A stretch of DNA of 64,000 nucleotides from Cristatella mucedo (lineage: Eukaryota; Bryozoa; Phylactolaemata; Cristatellidae), in the NCBI GenBank assembly GCA_009760855.2, contig WPIO01000103.1:1072001-1136000 (forward strand). Direction: 5' to 3'. The notes beneath the pieces are model-generated. The model did not search any database and was not told where the DNA came from. It saw only the letters and a list, made by a program, of their open reading frames with translations. Position numbers and translations under genes: made by a program. Positions 42,112 through 58,627 of this stretch are shown one piece after another. The number at the start of each line of letters is the position of its first letter. Position 1 is the stretch's first letter.

Positions 42112-43584
42112 CCGCTTCTACGCGATTGCGTGTGAGCTGGCCAGATAGCCTGAGCTCTATTCGTCTCGAGCTGAGGCGAGTCCAATGTTTCTCGTTCGAC
42201 AAAAGATTTTTGTCAGAAATTCTGCGGACGAGGATGTTTTCGATTGCTGTCTCCAGTTATCCATCTGATGCAGATGTCCCATAGCTTTCTCAGAAGTCGC
42301 ACAGCAGCTACTTGTCGTGCAGCTTAAAATCTTTAGGATTTGTCTCACATTTTGTTTTATTAGAGAGCGATAGCCTGAGTTAATAAACTCTCTTAAGATT
42401 ACTGAATCTGTTGTACTTGGAAATGATAAGTCCTGGCGAACGGATAAATAATGATGCGGCTTAAGACGTCACTAGCTTGCAACTACGAGATGTAATTTCT
42501 TGCGCTCTGGAACGGTGACGTCAAGTTGCACTCAGATTTCCTGCCTGTTTTCGCTGAGGTCTGCTCGCTCGTTTATGAAGCTGTGATCACTCGAATTGCT
42601 GTCAGCGGAAGCAGCGACTGCGAGCCACTAGCAAACGCGTCCAAAATCGTTGTTTGAGGTTCGCGGACGGCCGGTGCTGGCCAGCCAGCCAAATAGCAAG
42701 TCAGGTCTGGCTTCTCAAATGAGGCCGCAGCATTGTACGTCCTACTCATCTTAGGCCGATCTAAAAATTCCTTTGGAAAATGATGGCAATCTTAAGGTTC
42801 TTTTGATGAGAGCCGCGTTTGCTGCAGTTTAGATATAAGTAATGGCACAAGGGCATGCTTAGCCTTACATCAGTACCAGCATCGTTAGGGCCGATTACGA
42901 CCTCATCCTAAAGTAGGCCCCAGACCATTCAGCAATAGCACGAGGGCCAAACGCACAAGATGGTAATGTCAATGCAGAATAATTGTTCTAGATAAGAGGT
43001 TTTATAATAGTAATGGGTTTTCAGCTGTCAATCTTTCAGAGAATGTTCGAAATCTGGTGGCAAATTTAGCTAGAGAACCAACTGCTAAAATTAGTTTCGC
43101 AATAACCTGACTATTTACTTATTCCCATCTCCGTACAACCACCAAGGTTAGAATCCAATGTGGTTAAAGACGGAGTTGCAGTAGTAGCTATTGCATGAAA
43201 ATATAACTGTGCGACGCATTTAACTATTTTGTTGTTTGCTTAGGGAAATAAGGATTTAACTTTACTTTTGTAAGAAAGACTGATGAATCTGAAATTTACT
43301 TTTTTCCAGAAGATTTCAGAGACAGCTTCGTCCAAAAGTCCGGAGTTTAATAGCAATTCTCAATTTTGTCTAAAATGTGTTTTCGTCGGTAAACGCACTA
43401 GTAATTCATGCTATAATCATAATCATTAAATTTAAAAAAGCCAAATACTAAAATAAAATAATATAAAGGTTGATTGTTTGATGTGTCAGCCTCTATTGTT
43501 GACACCTATATGTCTAGTTAGTTAGAAATCCCGCTGAATGAAGCTTCCTTGCACGATGTGAGGAAATAATTTCATTGCTTAGAT
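42112..43584. other. 3' flank of receptor copy 2, no gene seen
   Basis: AT-rich. The possible poly(A) signal at 42382-42387 would give a 3' UTR of about 290 nt. No further features recognised. Confidence 0.5.
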
Positions 43585-46500
43585 GCTTAATAATAATAAT
43601 ATTAATAACCCCCTTGATAAAGCACCCTCAAAAAACTCGATCTTTTTCTAGGTGCTTTACGTTTGCTGCAAAGGAATAACAATCGAATAGTTATTGGTAG
43701 CCTACTCAGTAAACAACAAGAATAAAATGGTTAGGGGTGACATGCACAGGGTCAGCATGCAAGTATGGGTAGTGGCAGCATGCACAGTGCCAGAATGCAT
43801 AAGCACATGAAGGTCGAATCACAGGAACCCACTAAATTCTGTCATAAATAGGTGCGTTTTAAAATTCTTTTTAACTTTGGTCAATTCAGGCGATGTCGTG
43901 ACGGAAGTCGAGAGTGAGTTCTAAGCTTTGGGAGCATACGAACTAAAGGTGCGGTCTCCAAAGGATTTGAGCTTTATACGAGGTCTAGGCTAAAGTTTAG
44001 ATTCCGAAAAGGGGATGGTACGATGCTTAGCCTGGTAGGGCAGTAGATTTGAAATTTAGGCTGGAGCCAAAGAAGGAAAGGACCTAAAGTGAGCCACAAA
44101 ACCTTGAAGTCAATGCTTTGCTTGACTTGGAGCCACTGCAGGTCGGCGAGAAGTGGTGTAATGTGGAAACTTCGACGCTCACGACAGGCAAGCCTAGCTG
44201 AAGAGTTTTTGCACTAGCTGTAAGCGCCTGATTGCACAGGCCGGTAGGCCAGCAAGCAGTGAGCTACAGAAGCAGAAGTCAAGACGGGATTTCACAAATG
44301 CATGGACAAACTTAGATGAGGTATCCGTTGTTGAAATGAGCCCGAATTTTAGCAATGTTATGTAGCTGAAAGTAGGCAGACTTGGCTGTGGAGCTGACGT
44401 ATCGTCAAATTAACGGTCACATTTAGAACATGAAACCTAAATTTCGTACAGATTCAAGTGGAGATACGTTTGCAGAGCTGATTTTGAGCGTAAGCTTTTC
44501 CAATTTTTTAATCACACTTGGTTTGCCCATAACCAGTAAGTTGGCTTAATCACCATTCAATTTAAATGAGCTGCTGCCATCCATGTGAGGATGTCATCAA
44601 TATATTCATACAGGAAGTTGAGAGAATTCGATGTGCTTGAAGTCTGGGAGGGATCAAGGCAAAGGTACAACTGAGTATCATTCGCATTGAATTGGAAGCC
44701 TAGATTGCGCTTGGCAATCATATTGGCCAGAGGAATATTATAAACCGTGAAAAGAACTTGACCAAGCACGGACTCCTGAGGTACCCCATATTTCAGAGGT
44801 TACTCGAATGATCTTTGTCCATTCACGTCAATACTTTGGAGTTTCCTACGGAGGTTGGACCCAAACCATTGCAATGTAGTGCCAGTAATGCACAGGCGAG
44901 ATGAGGGCGCTCAAGGACTTGATGATCGATAGTATAAAAAGCTGCCAAAAGATCGAGCAAAGCAAGCTGAGATTCTCTACACATGTTTGCATTGATAAGT
45001 AGGTCGTCATACACCATAAGCAATTCTGACAGTGATTAGCTCTCGAAGCAGACTGGAACTTACTAGCAAAGTTTGAAGTTTCAATATATGAGTTTAGCAG
45101 GTCTGCCTCTACTCGTTCCAGTGTCTTTGATAGAAACCGTAGAAGGGAGACTGGGCGGAAGTTGCTCAAGTTCTCTTGGTTTAGTGTTGCTTTCTTGAGT
45201 AGGGGCCTGACTACAGCCGTTTTTGAAAGGTGCTGGGACATGACCTGAGACTAACGACATATTAAAAATGTTAGCTATGCATGACAGCAGCAGATCAATG
45301 CATCGTAGAAGCAGAACAGTGGGAAGAGGGTCCAGAGGACTAGCTGCTGTCTCTCTTTGATTGGAGTACGAACTTCAGGACGAGGTAACTAGTGACCTCC
45401 TCGAATGTAGACATTGAGGTGATGCATGAAACTGAGGGACAGGATTCCGGGTCGGATGCTGCCATCTTAGGGATTGACTCTCTGATCCCGTCTATCTTGT
45501 TGACAAAGAAGTTAGAGAAGCGATCAGCTAGATCATCACAGGAATCACTAGGTAAGGAACTAGATGATTGATAATAGACAACAGCATTTTTTGATTATGC
45601 ATTGCGATTCAACTAACCATGCACTGTCAGCACGCATAATATATATAGCACGCATATAGGCTAACTACAGGGACCCACTAAATTTTGTGAAAAATCTAAA
45701 GAATAAAGCGAGATTTGGTACCTGGGTGCGATAGATTCATGCCACCAATAGCAGCTTGCTGTTAGATGGACTCAGTAAAAGAGATTCAAGGGATTGAAAA
45801 ACTCTTAAATGCGAACGGCTTGAAATTGAGGAAGTAAAGCAACAATTGCTAATCCAATGCTAGGTTTTTATAGAAGCTAGACTTGGCCTTTGCTAGGTTT
45901 GATTGGTACAATCTACAGTGGTCTCCGTATGCCTGTCAATGGACAGTCAGTCCTGATCGTTGTAAGCCACAGGCTGTATGTGCAAGGCGGACAGTGAGCT
46001 TAGTCAGAGGTGCAAACTTGTCGAACATGTCAGCTAGTGTCGCGTTGCATCATTCTACCAACGATGGCAGGTCGGAGGGGAGACTGGGCAGCAGAGGCGA
46101 AGTAGATGTTTTTGTACGGACAGTATTGACGTAAAGGGTCTTGAGGTTTCATCATTCTCAGGTGATTTTAGAGGAGGAGGAGGAGGGCACATATGGTAGA
46201 CTGAATGAGATCTGCACGAGGTCAGATAATCAGTTTGGTAATAATTTGTGGTGACAAAAGTGCAGTTGTATGAGAAAATGTGGTCGAGTGTGTGACCCTT
46301 GATGTGAGTAGGGTCGTACAAATGAGCCGAGAGAGACAATGAACCGGTCAATGCACGACATTCAGTGCTGCAGCAGTCAGATAAGTCATCAAAGTGAATG
46401 CTGAAGTCACCCATAACGAGGAAGGATCAGTTTCTTGCACAAAGAATCGAAATACGATAGGAGAAATCTGAGATAAAGCAGGGCTTGGCACCTGATGGGC

Positions 46501-46862
46501 GATAGACTACTGCCCCCATCGGTAGCTTGTTATCGCGTGAAACCAAGACAATAGTTTCGAAAGACTGCTTAGAGGTTACTGCACATGGCTTGAAGTCAAA
46601 ATTCGATCCTGTGATAATAGGGACTCCATCCCAGTTTTGATTGATCTAGGGGTGTGAAAGAAGTAGAAACCAGTCGGGGTAGCGTATTTAACTTTCGGGC
46701 AGTTTACAGATTTTAGCCAAGTTTTAGTCAAGGCGAGCATGTCAAGACCTTTTTCAGAAAGAAGGTCGCTAATTACTAAGGGATTATTGCACATTGAGCG
46801 AGGATTCCAAAGACAAGCGTTAAGTTGGCCCGCCGGCTTGGCCAACATTACTCAGTTATCTT
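43585..46862 (-). repeat. long LINE-A copy with endonuclease and RT regions
   Basis: The longest non-LTR element here, about 3.3 kb, read on the minus strand. 46848-46060 encodes the endonuclease (LNACLWNPRSMCNN, then MLALTKTWLKS, then MGDFSIHFDDLSD). 45241-44846 encodes RT palm motifs (LSNFRPVSLLRFLSKTLERV). 44769-44557 holds the catalytic region, where the usual YADD reads NAND (FQFNANDTQLYL). The RT C-terminus, 3' UTR, hairpin and AAT tail follow to 43585. The segment 45600-45880 is a second, internally deleted LINE-A piece. Frameshifts and the lost Asp make it inactive. Confidence 0.9.
45600..45880 (-). repeat. internally deleted LINE-A piece inside the longer copy
   Basis: Joins an endonuclease-type segment (ACCTGGGTGCGATAGATTCA on the plus strand) directly to LINE-A 3' UTR sequence (GGGACCCACTAAATTTTG). 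The same junction occurs at 47270-47500. Confidence 0.65.
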
Positions 46863-46884
46863 GGGTGAAAAATTAATGAATTAA

Positions 46885-47500
46885 TTATAAGAAAAATAAT
46901 AAGGATAACATATTTGACATTGCACCCTCAGTGAACTCAATCTATTTCAAGGTATTTTACATTTGCTGCAAAGAAAGCACGATCGAGGGGTTAGCTGTAG
47001 CATGCTCAATAAACAACAACAATAATAGGGTTAGGGATGACATGCACGGAGTTAAGATACAAATATGGTAGTAGCAGCATGCACTGTCAGCACGCACAAG
47101 CACATAAAGACTAACTATATAATCAATATAATTCATTGGTATAGTGCCCCAAGAGAACATAATCTCTATTCAGGCGCTTCACGTGTGCCTCGGAGCTCGA
47201 GCACTCGACCTCAGCCCGACCTTGTTCGGTGCGAGCACCTTAACCGCTCGACCAAACTAGCTCAGCGACTACAGGGACCCACTGAATTCTGTGAAAAATC
47301 TAAAGAATAAAGCGATAATTGGTACCTGGGTGCGATAGATTCCTGCCACCAATAGCAGCTTGCTGTTGGAGAGACTCAGTACAAGAGATTCAAGAGATTG
47401 AAAAACTCTTCCATACGAAAGGCTTGAAATTGAGGGAGTAAGCGACAATTTCTAATCCACTGCTTGGTTTTATTAACCTCTGAGTATGGAAGATAGAGAC
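46885..47500 (-). repeat. internally deleted LINE-A derivative with SINE-B insert
   Basis: 46885-47117 is the LINE-A 3' hairpin and UTR. 47268-47500 continues with GACCCACTGAATTCTG and then the endonuclease-like segment, skipping the whole RT. The two halves are parted by SINE-B at 47118-47267. Confidence 0.75.
47118..47267 (-). repeat. SINE-B nested in LINE-A derivative
   Basis: On the minus strand: a tRNA-like head GGTCGAGCGGTTAAGGTGCT, a B-box-like region at about 47195, and a tail GTGAAGCGCCTGAATAGAGA with TTCTCTTGGGGCACTATACC. ACTA at both edges is a possible short target-site duplication. Confidence 0.82.
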
Positions 47501-47696
47501 GCATGAGGTGATTTAGTCTGTTAGGGTTGGGCATTAACTCACTTTCAGTCAGGTCTGGATAACAGCAACATTTCTGAAGATGTGTAACTCAATAACTAGA
47601 ACATAACTGTTCTAGTTATTGAGGTACACATCTTCAGAAATGCAGGCATATGTTTTGTGGCTTCACTTACGGAAGCACCAGGAGTTTCGGATCGAG

Positions 47697-48055
<359 letters not shown>

Positions 48056-48057
<2 letters not shown>

Positions 48058-48539
48058 AGAGCACGCTGGGCAAGTTGAAATAGTGTGGTAAATACAGCGA
48101 TGCGCCGTTACTAGTACAGCTACTTCTAAAATTCTCATAAAAGATGCTTAATTCATGAGCCCGGGCAGAAATGCAGACTTTCATGAATGCTTTTGATCAA
48201 GCCCTACTGACAAGTATTTAGATATCCAAAATTATGTAATTTCTTATGCGATACGGTAAAAACAAGCGATATGCTTTAAAAAGATCTTAGCGTATCACTT
48301 TCAATTTTTGACTCACAAGAAATTCAATTTTCTTAAAATGATTTAATGTTACGAAAAAGCTAGCTGCACAAAATGAACTAGAAGCGGAAGGAGATAATTC
48401 GCCTATTTATAAGCCCTTTTCAAGGCTGAAGAGGCAGTGACGCAGTGACGACGCGTCGCGTACAACCAAACGCATGCCTAAAGCTGACCAAGCTCGGCCA
48501 AGTGACTGAGATTCTCGCACGGCACCTTGAGCATGTAGG
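48056..48539. other. AT-rich stretch, no gene seen
   Basis: No coding or repeat signal recognised. Confidence 0.5.
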
Positions 48540-48995
48540 CGCGACAGCGTCATAATAATAATAATAATAGTACTAATAAATTTGTTTTAGCCCCTCAGAG
48601 AATTCAATATCATTCTACGCACTTTACATTTACTACCAAGGAAGCAAGATCGATTGGTTAGTGGTAACATTCTCAACAACAACAAGCATAACATCGTTAG
48701 GGGTTACATGCACAGGGTCAGCTTGCAAATATGGTTAGTGGCAGCATGCACAGTGTCGGCACGCATAAGCTAATAAAGTACGAATCGCATGGACCCACTA
48801 AATGCTGCGATACATAGATACGTTTTTAGTTTCTTTTTAAATGTGGTCAGGTCAGGGGATGTCGCGACGCAAGTCGCGAGTGAGTCCCAGGCTTTGGAAT
48901 CAAAGGAACTAAAGTCACGGTCTCCAAATGATTTGAGGTTCGTACGAGGCAGAAGTAAACGACGAAATTCCGAAAAGTGGGTGGTACAATAATAC
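48540..48995 (-). repeat. LINE-A 3' end
   Basis: AAT tail, the complement of the hairpin, UTR landmarks CAGTGTCGGCACGCATAAGC, then the RT C-terminal segment RTNLKSFGDRDFSSFDSKAW on the minus strand. Confidence 0.9.
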
Positions 48996-49205
48996 GATTC
49001 TGTGACTACCAATGCCGCCATGACACTCGCATCTGTCCAGCCCCGATGGCAGCTGCTTAACCGCCGACGATGCCGTCAGCGCGTTGCCGCCGCCACCAGC
49101 CGCGCTGCCCTCGGCCGAGTAAGGTAGTCGCTCTTCCGGAGGAGCTCGTGGAGGCGTCCATGATGGCCGCGGCCTGGAGTCTCCTGATGCTGTAGCTGGA
49201 TTTGG

Positions 49206-49372
49206 TGAGCCGTAATGGCACACTAGGTAAGGCGGTTGGTTTCACGACCTCGGTCGCGAGGTCGTGGGTTTGATTCCTGCAGTGGGCGATTCTCTATCAC
49301 CACTGCAAGCGGTGGTGATAGCCGTAAAGGCTCTTCTGTTGCTATGCAAAGAGAGGCTGTTTAATCATCTAG
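49206..49372 (+). repeat. SINE-A, tRNA-derived
   Basis: Head with TGGCACACTAGG, hairpin ACGACCTCGG with its arm, B box GGTTTGATTCC, body CACTGCAAGCGGTGGTGATA, CCGTAAAGGCTCTTCTG, and a TTTATTTATT tail. Confidence 0.92.
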
Positions 49373-49429
49373 GATTTATTTATTTATTGCAGTGGCGTGC
49401 AGGCATACAAATAAAATAAATACTAGCTG

Positions 49430-49585
49430 ATTTGTCAGCGATTTTTTCGTAGGGCCGGAAGAGCCTTTACGGCATATTACCACCGCTCGCAGTGGTTATA
49501 AAAAATTAACCGCGGCAGGGTTCGAACCCATGGCGTCGAGCCCGAGGTCGTGAAACCAACCACCTTACCTAGTGAGCCGTCGCGG
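49430..49585 (-). repeat. SINE-A, inverted relative to 49206-49372
   Basis: Complement of the family: GAGCCTTTACGGCATATTAC, CACCGCTCGCAGTGG, GGTTCGAACCC, the hairpin CCGAGGTCGTG and ACCTTACCTAGTGAGCCGT. It forms an inverted pair with the preceding copy. Confidence 0.9.
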
Positions 49586-50025
49586 CTCGCTAGGCATACC
49601 TAGCTGAAAGTGCTGCACTGCGTCTTCAGCCTGCTCGTGCCCCAGGTTCCTCTATGGAAAATTAATTTGCTATTCCCTTCTGTCGCCTCAAGAATTTTGG
49701 TGATAAAATGCTTCTGCTCTGCAGGCTCTAAACTGTGGATTCCACTTCCTAAATTCTCACGCAACGACGTCTACTCTCCTGCTGCCAACTCTGGCAAATC
49801 TTTTCGAGCCGTGAGCTAATACTTCCATGCTAATAACTTCCTCGGCTATCCTACCGACTTGGCTACGCTTTCCACTTCCTCCTCGTTTCTTGAGATGGAG
49901 CCTGCTGACTATGGTTTGTGAGTTGAAAAAGGCGTAAGCTTTGAGTGAGCGTTAGAAAGCTCTCGCCAGCGTTGCACCCACTACATATTGTTGGGGTTGC
50001 GGAGTTGCAGACGGAAATAAATGCA
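49586..50025 (+). repeat. LINE-B 3' end
   Basis: Broken frames with FGDKMLLLCRL-type, WIPLPKFSRNDVYSPAANSG and the LINE-B 3' UTR (GCGGAGTTGCAGACGGAAAT). Confidence 0.8.
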
Positions 50026-51459
50026 CGCTTAAATGAGACAGATGTTGGCAGTTGCCAATGTACCTCTTTGGCGTAGCTTGATTAGGGTTGTGCCATGATC
50101 AACCACTAGTCTCGCGGTGAATTTAAAAAAAAATCTATCGCCGTCGTCTTGAGCTATGAAAGCATCATGATACGTCGGCATCGACCCACTCGAGTCAGAA
50201 AGAAGGCAAATCCACAGGCCGGGCAGAGCTGCTTGCAGAGCGCAGAGCGCAGTCTCCCGAGCAGACCGCTCTGCTCAGTGGGCGCCCGGCTTTCGCGCCT
50301 AGCAGAGCGCTGGTGAAAGGCCGGGCGCTTTCTCAGTTGTGCTTCCTACATTGCGCACTGCCGCCTCGCTTTCACCGTGCGACGGCGAAAAACGCCCTCG
50401 GCGCTCTGCCGCGGCTATTAAACTGCGACGGGGTGTACGCTTTGCTAAGCGGCAGTTAGTAGTTCGGTTTCAGCCTGACCAATCAAACCGCCGCCGCCGC
50501 CGCCGGTGAGCAACGACCTATTACGCTGGTCCCGTGAAGCGCGAACTTCGCACCGCAGATTATCGCAACCGAAGAGCTTCGGGCGGAAGCCGCGTGAGAG
50601 CGGAAGTGAAAAAAGCGCGCGCGCTGCTCGTCGACGCTGCGCTCGCTCTCCCAGTTTTTCCCAGTTTATCGGGACGTCAGAGTGCGACTGCACACAGGAC
50701 TGCGTCGCACCACAAACTGCCGGCGCGCTGTCTCAATCGACTCGGTACAGACAAAAGTGCAAAACTAGGCGAGCATAAGAAACTGTATTGCAATTCGCTC
50801 GTGCCAAGACTCACAGACGTGCGAAAAAGACGTCACGCTCGCTTCGCGTTTGGGAGCCACGGTGCCGCCGTTTGGACACGGTCGTGGCGCAGTTTAGACG
50901 CCCGCGCGGCGACAGCAAGTAACCGGAAGTAGATGCTGCGCGGTAATTGCGCACAGTTCGGAGCCGCTGAGAGCTAGGGCCGCAGCCGCACACAAGTGGA
51001 TACAAAACGGCTGCCGAAAGCGCCCGTTGCTGGTCGAACTAATGAAGTTGCGAGCGAGAGAGAGAGAGAGAGAGACAGAGGGAGAGAGGAGAGAGGAGAG
51101 AAAGTGAGCAACTTAACGTACTGGCAACAAGAGCGCCTACGTTGCAAGCATTAGGAGATTGACACGTGGGTGGGTGGAGAACGATGCAACGCATCGCGGC
51201 TACAAGCCGGCTAAACAAGGGCTCAAACCGTGTGCATCGCGACGCGTTGCGCGATGAGTGTCGGGCAGGGACACAAAACGAGTGCTGGAGAAAATCCATT
51301 ACACGCATGCCGACAGGTCCGTTGCGGTGAGAGCCTGCGAGCGATCGGCGAGAGCGCCACAGTGAGCGGCGGCGGCGACAGGTGTGGCGGCCGCCGGTGC
51401 GGCGATCGCCAACGACGCCTCGCGGGGACGAGGGTGGGGACGTCCGAGCGCTTCTGCGC
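50026..51459. other. GC-rich stretch 3' of tektin, GA repeat at 51054-51102
   Basis: 50.2-51.0 kb is CpG-rich with overlapping frames on both strands and no domain. The tektin 3' UTR should occupy the right part, but I see no clear AATAAA on the minus strand close to its stop. Confidence 0.45.
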
Positions 51460-55326
<3,867 letters not shown>

Positions 55327-55417
55327 TGCTCGAGACAGATTGGGTAAAACCTGTTGACGTAGACAGACGCGCCGCTGCTGCGAGCAGGGTCGAATCGCGT
55401 GAACTGTTAAGCGCGAG

Positions 55418-55575
55418 CTCTCTCTCTCTCTGTCCGTCTGTCTGTTTGTCTGTCTGTCTGCCTGCCAGTTTGTCTGTCTGTCTGTCTCTCTCTGTGTCTC
55501 TGTCTCTGTCTATGTTTGTCTCTCTGTTTATCTGCCTGTGTGTCCCTTTATCTCTCTTCCACTCACTCTCTCACT
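55418..55575. repeat. (CT)n and (TGTC)n repeat upstream of tektin
   Basis: CT run, then TGTC-rich sequence, 90-250 bp upstream of the tektin ATG on the minus strand. The purine-rich strand is the tektin coding strand here, the opposite of the intron repeats. Confidence 0.9.
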
Positions 55576-55720
55576 CCACCTCTACATAATAATAAATAAT
55601 AATTATGCATTTGATACATCGCCCTCAGAGAACTCAATCTCATTCTAGGCGCTTTGCAATTGCTGCAAAGAAAGCATGATCGAATGGATAGTGGTGGCAT
55701 GCTCAATAGAAAACAAGAAT
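55576..55720 (-). repeat. LINE-A 3' end
   Basis: AAT tail, GCCCTCAGAGAACTCAATCT, TTCTAGGCGCTTTGCAATTG and CTGCAAAGAAAGCATGATCG, the complement of the family end. It breaks off in a CT repeat at 55722. Confidence 0.9.
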
Positions 55721-57281
55721 ATCTCTCTCTCTCTCTCTCTCTCTCACCCTTTCAGCCTCTCTATGCCTCTATCTATCTTTCTCTCTCTCCCTCCGCGTCT
55801 TTCTCCCTCCCACTACGTCTATTTATGTATACCAAGGACGATCCACCCTTCTCGGTTTCGGCGCTGCTGTTAGGTGGAGCGCGCACAAGAAAAGTGTATT
55901 ACGTCAATGACCGACAAGGCTACGAAAAGCTACGACTCCGCTCGCGAGTCTGAATCTTGTCCGCTCCGGAAGCAACGCCGTCACTGACCGAATCCTTGAG
56001 CGACAGCCTCGCTTTGCGGTCGCCTAGCCGGGCCCGCGACCGGCTTATTAAAAATGCATAGCCTTGGTTACGGCGGCGGGAGGCTGTGTGAGCAACGGAA
56101 CCGCTGCAATTAGAAGCCGAACTGCCCGGTATCACTAGCCTGCATTATAGTGAGCCTAGCGCGATAAGTAGCAAGTTCCAAGGCGTAGACCAGTCCGAAT
56201 GTTTAAGTTTTTTGCTAGCTGGGTGGGCTCAAAACTGCCTATGCCGATCCCAAAAAACCTTCGCTTCCGGCTATTTCCGTCCGCCTTCGTTTGAAGCCCC
56301 GTAAATTTTTCCGAGCCCTCAATGCGACGGTCGCTATTGCGCGCCATTTCGATTCGGTAGCGTCGCCCTTCACTTCCGGCCGATGCTGAGGCCGCTCGAT
56401 CGTAGGCGGGCAGGTCGCGAAGCTCTCTCGCGCGCCTCGATGATCCTAAGCCGCCCGCGCGGCTGGCGCGTCGCGAGCGCCGGCGCTCAGCCAAGTACCT
56501 GGCAGAGGATAAGCGCCTGTCGAAGACTGTCGTCGCTCGTGGGCTCTCGCTGCCTGCTTCAGTGACTCAAGGCTCCAAACTCCAACCGCCTCGCTGCCAA
56601 AAGCACTAGGAGCTCGGCTGTAGACCAACTCTCCTGCGACCGCCACTCGGTGCGCGCACTGCTTATATGCGAGCAGCCCGTGGCAACGGACGAGGCCATC
56701 GACGACGGGTTGGAGCAGCACGGCGCCCTGCGAAGCGCGGCGCAGGGCGCGCGGCCGCTGCGCCGAGCGTTTCGCTCAAGCCAGCCGGCCGGGGTCTCGC
56801 AGCGGGCGGCGATTCGGCGCCGACGCACTGCGGCCAGCGAGCGGCGGCCGACGGGACGCCGCCGCTTGCGACGGCGCCGGAACGGCGCCCTGCTACCCAC
56901 CAGAGAAAAAGAGTTGCAGCGGCCATCGCCATGGGATGAATCGAGGAGGTTCAAACAAAAATCGTCAGTGGTAACCGAAGTTCTTCAATAATTCAGAGGC
57001 CCTCTCTCGATACCCATTGTGTTCGCTGGCCGACCGAATCGTCCAATCAGGCGCGCCATCGGGCTCCATGGCGCCCGAGCGCGGGAGAGCACCCGATCGA
57101 TGCAGATGCCACCGCGGCCCTCGCGGCCTACGACTGCTCACTTCGAGTCGTCGCCGAGTAGCGGCGGTGGGCGGGGTGGCGCTTCGGCGCACGCCATCCG
57201 GGCGCATGACTCTGCAGCTGACTGACGCTGCCGTCCTCGGGGCCTGCCCCTGAGCCGGCGGCGATCGCTGCGGCGATCGCT

Positions 57282-57319
<38 letters not shown>

Positions 57320-57869
57320 TCGCGGCCAGTGCCTCGCGTGACCGAGCGTTCCGCGCTTGCGGCTCCAAAGACGGCGGCGCCGGCCGCTCTCCCTGAATCG
57401 CATCGCCGAGAAGGCTTCGACAAGACTTCGAAGGTTCGGCGTAAATTTTCGGACATAGCCCGCACGCGCGGCCCGATAGGCACCCGGCGGGGGCTCGTGA
57501 CTGGGTGAGCTCGTAGCCGCAATTGTCGTCGTCCGCCACCGTCGTCGCTAGCGCAAAGCACTCGACTTTGCCGAAGTTGGCGGCAGCAGCAGCCCGCGAA
57601 GTCGCTAGTAAGCCACCACGCAGCCGTGACGAGCGCTATCGCCGAACTGATTATCAAAACGGCGCACGGCACCGTGGCGGCAATTTCTCATGGGTGGAGG
57701 ATTTCTTACCTACAAGTGGCGACAGACTCTGCGCAGGAAGCAGCGCGGGACGCTTTCGTCGGACGCAGGTCTCGCGCCGCAGCCGCGCGGTTCGCTGCGG
57801 CACGGGATCTCGGCCGTGTATGCCAGCCGTGCGATCGGTCCGGCGTCGACGAATGCTTTCTAATGAAAC
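55721..57869. other. CpG-rich stretch, no supported gene
   Basis: Strongly GC-rich from 55.9 to 57.8 kb, with a GGC run at 57281-57321. Frames of up to 235 codons overlap on both strands and are arginine-, alanine- and proline-rich, as GC-rich DNA gives. No domain or splice pattern is visible. It may contain promoter sequence. Confidence 0.4.
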
Positions 57870-57935
57870 GTCTGTAAAGTGCCCAGAAAGAGAGTCAGTT
57901 CTCATGGAGCTATACACATGTATTAATAGCTACTA
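57870..57935 (+). repeat. LINE-A 3' tail
   Basis: TGTAAAGTGCCCAGAAAGAG, AGTCAGTTCTCATGGAGCTA, then a short TACTACTA tail. It abuts an opposite-strand copy. Confidence 0.8.
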
Positions 57936-58130
57936 CTACTAATAATAAGTTTGTATAGCGCCCTCAGAGAACTGAATCTCTCTCTCTCTCTCTCTCTCTC
58001 TAGGCACTTTACAGATGCTGCACATAAAGCATTACCAAGGTTTGGTGGTACCGTCCACTAGCAGCAGGCGTAAGGAAAGCAGGTGCACGCTTACGAAATG
58101 CGAATCGCATAGACCAATTATTAAGATTGT
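57936..58130 (-). repeat. LINE-A 3' end, variant
   Basis: AATAATAAG tail, CGCCCTCAGAGAACTGAATC, an expanded CT run (57977-58002) inside the hairpin loop, then GGCACTTTACAGATGCTGCA. The UTR beyond is diverged from the other copies. Confidence 0.75.
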
Positions 58131-58483
58131 TACTATTATAAGTTCTAAAACACCGCGAGACTGCCGCCGAGCCGCAGAAGCGATGTCCGCTGACCGGGCA
58201 AGTGCACAGCGCCGGATCTTCACGAAGGCGGCTGCGGTCCGCAAACCGCGGCCGCCTTCGCCGAGTCCTTCGTCGCTCTGCGTCGATCCCCCCCGAGTCT
58301 GTCCGCAGTATTAAGGTCAAGGTCAGAAGTGAATACCACCGGTTTCGAGCAGCTTACTTTAGCCTGGTAAGATCTAAAAATTTCAGTGCTCACAAAAACA
58401 ACAGCAAAAAACACAAGCCTTAAAAAGCAAAACTTGATTTCCTAAATCAGGAACTGACGTTGCTTACTAAGTTATGGGTCTTC

Positions 58484-58627
58484 ACCCAGTGGGTAAGGTG
58501 CCGGCTCTTAACAACCCAGGTCGCTGCTTTGTGTCCTGCAGCAGGCTGTCCTTTATTGCCCACTGCAAGCGGTGGTTGCAGCCCTTAAATCTCCTCTGCC
58601 GCTATAAAAACGAGGTTGTTAAATCAG
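58484..58627 (+). repeat. SINE-A-like element, diverged head
   Basis: Head GGGTCTTCACCCAGTGGGTA with TAAGGTGCC, a weak B box, then the body TTATTGCCCACTGCAAGCGG, GTGGTTGCAGCCC, CTCCTCTGCCGCTATAAAAA and a TTAAATCAGCC end. Confidence 0.7.
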
